Shown piece after piece: positions 42,505 through 45,208 of a stretch of DNA of 45,208 nucleotides. The notes beneath the pieces were generated by a model that saw only the letters and a list, made by a program, of their open reading frames with translations, ran no database searches and was not told where the DNA came from. Source of the DNA: Leishmania donovani (Eukaryota > Euglenozoa > Kinetoplastea > Trypanosomatida > Trypanosomatidae). A program made the translations under genes and the position numbers. The DNA lies in contig NC_018234.1 in NCBI RefSeq assembly GCF_000227135.1, forward strand, positions 404,132-449,339. Reading direction: 5' to 3'. Every line of letters starts with the position of its first letter. Positions within the stretch are counted from its first letter, which is position 1.

Positions 42505-43395
42505 ATGGGTGCCCCAAAGCGTCTCGGCAAGTACGAGCTGGGCCGTACACTAGGTACTGGCAACTTCTCGAAGGTCAAGATCGCGCGCGACACGGAGACT
42601 GGTAAGGAATGGGCCATCAAGGTGATTGACAAGGAGCAGCTCGTGCGGGAGCGCATGGAGGAGCAGCTGAAGCGCGAGATTGCCGTCATGAAGATGCTGC
42701 GCCAGCCAAACATTATTGAGCTGCATGAGGTCATGCAGACGAGCCACCACATCTACCTGGTGCTGGAGCTCGTGACGGGCGGTGAGCTGTTCGAGAAGAT
42801 CGCCAGCGCGAAGCGCTTCGATGAGCCGACGGCGCGGCACTACTTCCACCAGCTCATCTGTGGCATCAACTACTGCCACCGCCAGGGCATTGCTCATCGT
42901 GACTTGAAGCCGGAGAACCTGCTGCTAGATGCGAACGACACGCTGAAGATTTCCGACTTTGGTCTGAGCAACCTGCAGCGCACGAGCGTGAGCGGCGGCA
43001 CAATGCTGCAGACGGTGTGCGGCACGCCAAATTATGTTGCCCCGGAGGTGCTGAAGGAGCAGGGCTATGACGGTCTCAAGGCAGACATCTGGAGCTGCGG
43101 TGTGGTGTTGTTCGTCATGATGGCTGGCTACTTACCGTTCGACGACGAGAACGTGAACGCGCTCTTTACGAAGATCGAGCGCGGTGAGTTTCGCATGGCG
43201 CGTCACTTTAGCGCCGACGCGCGCGACTTGATTTCACGCATGCTGACGGTCGACCCACAGGAGCGCATATCCTTAGACGACGTGATCGCGCATCCTTGGT
43301 TCTGCGTGGACTGGAACCCGGCGATGCTGACGCGGGGCGAGAGCCATTCCTCGCCAAACACGGCTCAGATCAGCAATGCGATTCGTAATATGTAA
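42505..43395 (+). CDS. CAMK-type Ser/Thr protein kinase (AMPK/CIPK-like catalytic domain)
   Basis: 296 residues and all key kinase residues present: Gly-loop GTGNFS (17-22), ATP-binding Lys K39, alpha-C Glu E58, HRDLKPEN (131-138, catalytic D133), DFG (151-153) and APE (179-181). The activation loop LQTVCGTPNY places T170 at the position phosphorylated in AMPK/SNF1-type kinases, so an upstream kinase probably activates it. DIWSCGV and MAGYLPFDD are typical of CAMKL members, closest in feel to plant CIPK/SnRK catalytic domains. The domain fills residues 10-264, leaving only ~32 residues at the C-terminus. No UBA, KA1, NAF/FISL or calmodulin-binding region is visible. ATG 42505 directly precedes the domain and follows a good splice-acceptor context. 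The substrate is unknown. Confidence 0.92.
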   Translation: MGAPKRLGKYELGRTLGTGNFSKVKIARDTETGKEWAIKVIDKEQLVRERMEEQLKREIAVMKMLRQPNIIELHEVMQTSHHIYLVLELVTGGELFEKIASAKRFDEPTARHYFHQLICGINYCHRQGIAHRDLKPENLLLDANDTLKISDFGLSNLQRTSVSGGTMLQTVCGTPNYVAPEVLKEQGYDGLKADIWSCGVVLFVMMAGYLPFDDENVNALFTKIERGEFRMARHFSADARDLISRMLTVDPQERISLDDVIAHPWFCVDWNPAMLTRGESHSSPNTAQISNAIRNM

Positions 43396-45208
43396 ACCAG
43401 TGGCACAGGCGCACACGCACAAGCGAGATCCCCCCTCCCCTCCCCTCTCCCTTGCCACCGTTCTACATACGTGGGCTGCAGGCACCGATGTCCTCGGCTC
43501 CTGGAAACGAGGACGAAAGGAAGGCGCGCGCGACAGAGAGAGAGACTGCAAACCGCGAAAAAAGGCAGTGAGTGCGACCCCCCCCCCCGGAGCGTGCGAG
43601 GAGAGGGAGAGCGGAAAAGACATAGACGCGGTGCTGGCTCATCAAGAGCGCGGAGTCGCACATACCGCGCAGCGGCACCACAGGCGCAGGTGTTTGCCTC
43701 CTTACATGTTTTCGGTGATGTTCTTATCATGGCCAATCATTTCCGTGTTGTTTTCGTTTTATTTTTTTGTGTTGAGGAACACGCTGAAACCAACTACATC
43801 ACGGCACACACATACATGGGCAAACCCACGCACGCACTTGTCTATATACATGTATAGATACATATATAAATAAATATATATGCTTCCCCCCTTCCCTCCT
43901 CTTTATGTTTTCACTTATATTGGTGTGTGTGTGTGTGCCCATGTGTGCGTGTCTTTCAGTGTGTCTTGCGCAAGCCGTTAACGTGCCTCATTGGCGCTCA
44001 GGGCGGGGGGGGGAAGGCAGCTCTTTATGGCAAAGTCGGTTGCCGTAGTGAAGCGCTGCCGGAGGGAGGGGCGAGCTCGTGTGTGTGTGTGCACACAGAG
44101 GCGCGCCAGAAAACAGAAAAGCGAAGATGAACCGATACGCTGAGGACGGCGTGGGAAACGGGTGCCAGAAGGCTTTGCCGCCATCCTGCGTGCCTCCTTC
44201 GCTCTTGCCCGCTCGAAAAGGATGCGAATGCCCTTGTGCTTCTTCGGCTCGCCTTCTCCGTATTGTCGCTTGCCCTGTGTGAGAGTGTGTGCGGTAGTGA
44301 GGAGGCCAGAGGAAATGTGAGCGAGAGCGCGCGCCAAGCGATAGATTGAAGATGAAGGGTTGTGGCGCGGATGGTGGACATCGGCCCTCCCTCCCAACCA
44401 ACTTCAATGCTCATCTCTCTTACTCTGTCTTTTTATTTTTATTTTTGTTTCTCTCTGCATCCCTCTCGCTCTGCGCTGCGCGATCTTATGTACCGCTTAC
44501 CTGCGTGTGTGCCTGTGTGCGGGTAGATCCTTGCTTTTTGTCGTTGACTCTGGGCGCTGTTCCCTTCGTGTTTGCCACGATGACCGGTGTTTTGCCCGAG
44601 GCTATGCAGCGGAAGAGAGAGGAAGGGACGGCACAAGACGTGTGCCCTCCACACGCACACCTCCTTCCGTCCCCTCAAGGAGCAGAAGTACGATAAAGGG
44701 GACAGGAAGAGAGTGCGAGTTGCACTTCGCGCGTGCGCGTGCGCTTCTTCTCAATCTTTTCTTTTCATTTGGCTACGGTCGGTGCCCGCTCCTCTCTCGC
44801 GGTGATGAGCAACGCTAAGCGATGCTTTCTGGCTCGTCTTTATCGCTGTATGGCGTTATGTGATTCGTCGTCCTGTTGTTTGAGTAGCGACTGTTGATGT
44901 TGATTCGATGTGCAATCCTCTCCTCTTCTTCCTGGGTGCGTGCATGTGCGTCTTGTCTCGCTCTCTCCCTCCTTGGTTGTAAGCTCCTCCTTGCGTTTTC
45001 CTTATTTGGTGTCTTAGCGGGCTTCACACTTCGACCACGGCCGGCAACAACCCTCTCCGCCCTTTCCTCTCTTTCCTCTCCTAGTGTCTTCCCCACCCTC
45101 TCCCTCTCCCTCTCTCTCATGTACCCTCTTATGCGTTTGTGTCTACTTGTTTACGTCCTCCGCCTCTCCACCCCGCCTCTCCGCCTCTCCACCCCTCCCC
45201 TCCGCCTC
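43396..45208 (+). other. 3' spacer downstream of kinase, no gene seen
   Basis: It includes an AT-rich patch (about 43839-43882), GT runs and, from about 45030 to the window end, a C/T tract ending in a ccgcctctccacc-type tandem array (about 45158-45208). The overlapping frames in 43988-44407 on the minus strand are low complexity with no domain. It probably holds the kinase 3' UTR and the start of the next gene's polypyrimidine region. Confidence 0.55.
45158..45208. repeat. C/T-rich short tandem array at window edge
   Basis: Imperfect repeats of ccgcctctccacc and ccgcctct units continue to the last base, so the array may extend beyond the window. Confidence 0.65.

Noticed and set aside
1..45208. 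CRISPR array, IS element or prophage
   Set aside because: No regularly spaced repeats, transposase or phage genes. The only repeats are microsatellites, small minisatellites, retroposon remnants and assembly duplicates.

Overview
The window looks like nuclear DNA from a trypanosomatid, almost certainly a Leishmania-type genome. All credible genes lie on the + strand as a directional cluster. None shows an intron. They are GC-rich and separated by long, strongly pyrimidine-rich intergenic stretches full of CA/GT, TA and poly-T/poly-C tracts, as expected for polycistronic transcription with spliced-leader trans-splicing. Species is not resolved. There are seven N runs, six of exactly 99 Ns and one of 530 Ns.

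Layout. (1) 1-2101: 3' part of a surface-protein gene with one transmembrane segment and a ~550-residue cytoplasmic tail. (2) 2102-9029: non-coding. (3) 9030-9388: 5' end of a second family member, cut by a gap. (4) 9691-17558: a third member of about 2,340 residues, with a signal peptide, about 16 visible Cys-pair modules, one transmembrane helix and a ~510-residue tail. (5) 21090-21638: a ubiquitin-conjugating enzyme best matching peroxin 4. (6) 21639-31188: 9.5 kb of C/T-skewed DNA with no supportable gene. (7) 31189-35610: a 1,473-residue low-complexity Gln/Pro/Ser/Ala protein of unknown function. (8) 36820-37947: an SR-type RNA-binding protein with two RRMs, followed by a perfect 13-bp hairpin 10 nt after the stop codon. 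(9) about 38500-42165: degenerate retroposon material, including a zinc-finger-coding remnant of an ingi/L1Tc-like element and a possible SIDER-like segment. (10) 42505-43395: a compact CAMK-like kinase resembling the AMPK/CIPK catalytic domain. (11) 43396-45208: non-coding.

The most interesting biology is the surface family. The proteins appear to be receptor-like, with tandem ectodomain modules each carrying a conserved Cys pair. Two members share 342 nt at 99% identity up to the transmembrane helix and then have unrelated membrane segments and tails. At the 5' end, two members share 331 identical nt but have different start regions. This is a mosaic pattern of shared exterior and private interior.

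The most important caution concerns the assembly. Five of the seven gaps are bordered by direct repeats of 208-344 bp that abut the Ns exactly. These are almost certainly contig ends that overlap but were never merged. They create a false second transmembrane segment and a false frame break in the large surface gene, and a false duplication of the retroposon remnant. The features below are interpreted with those overlaps collapsed.
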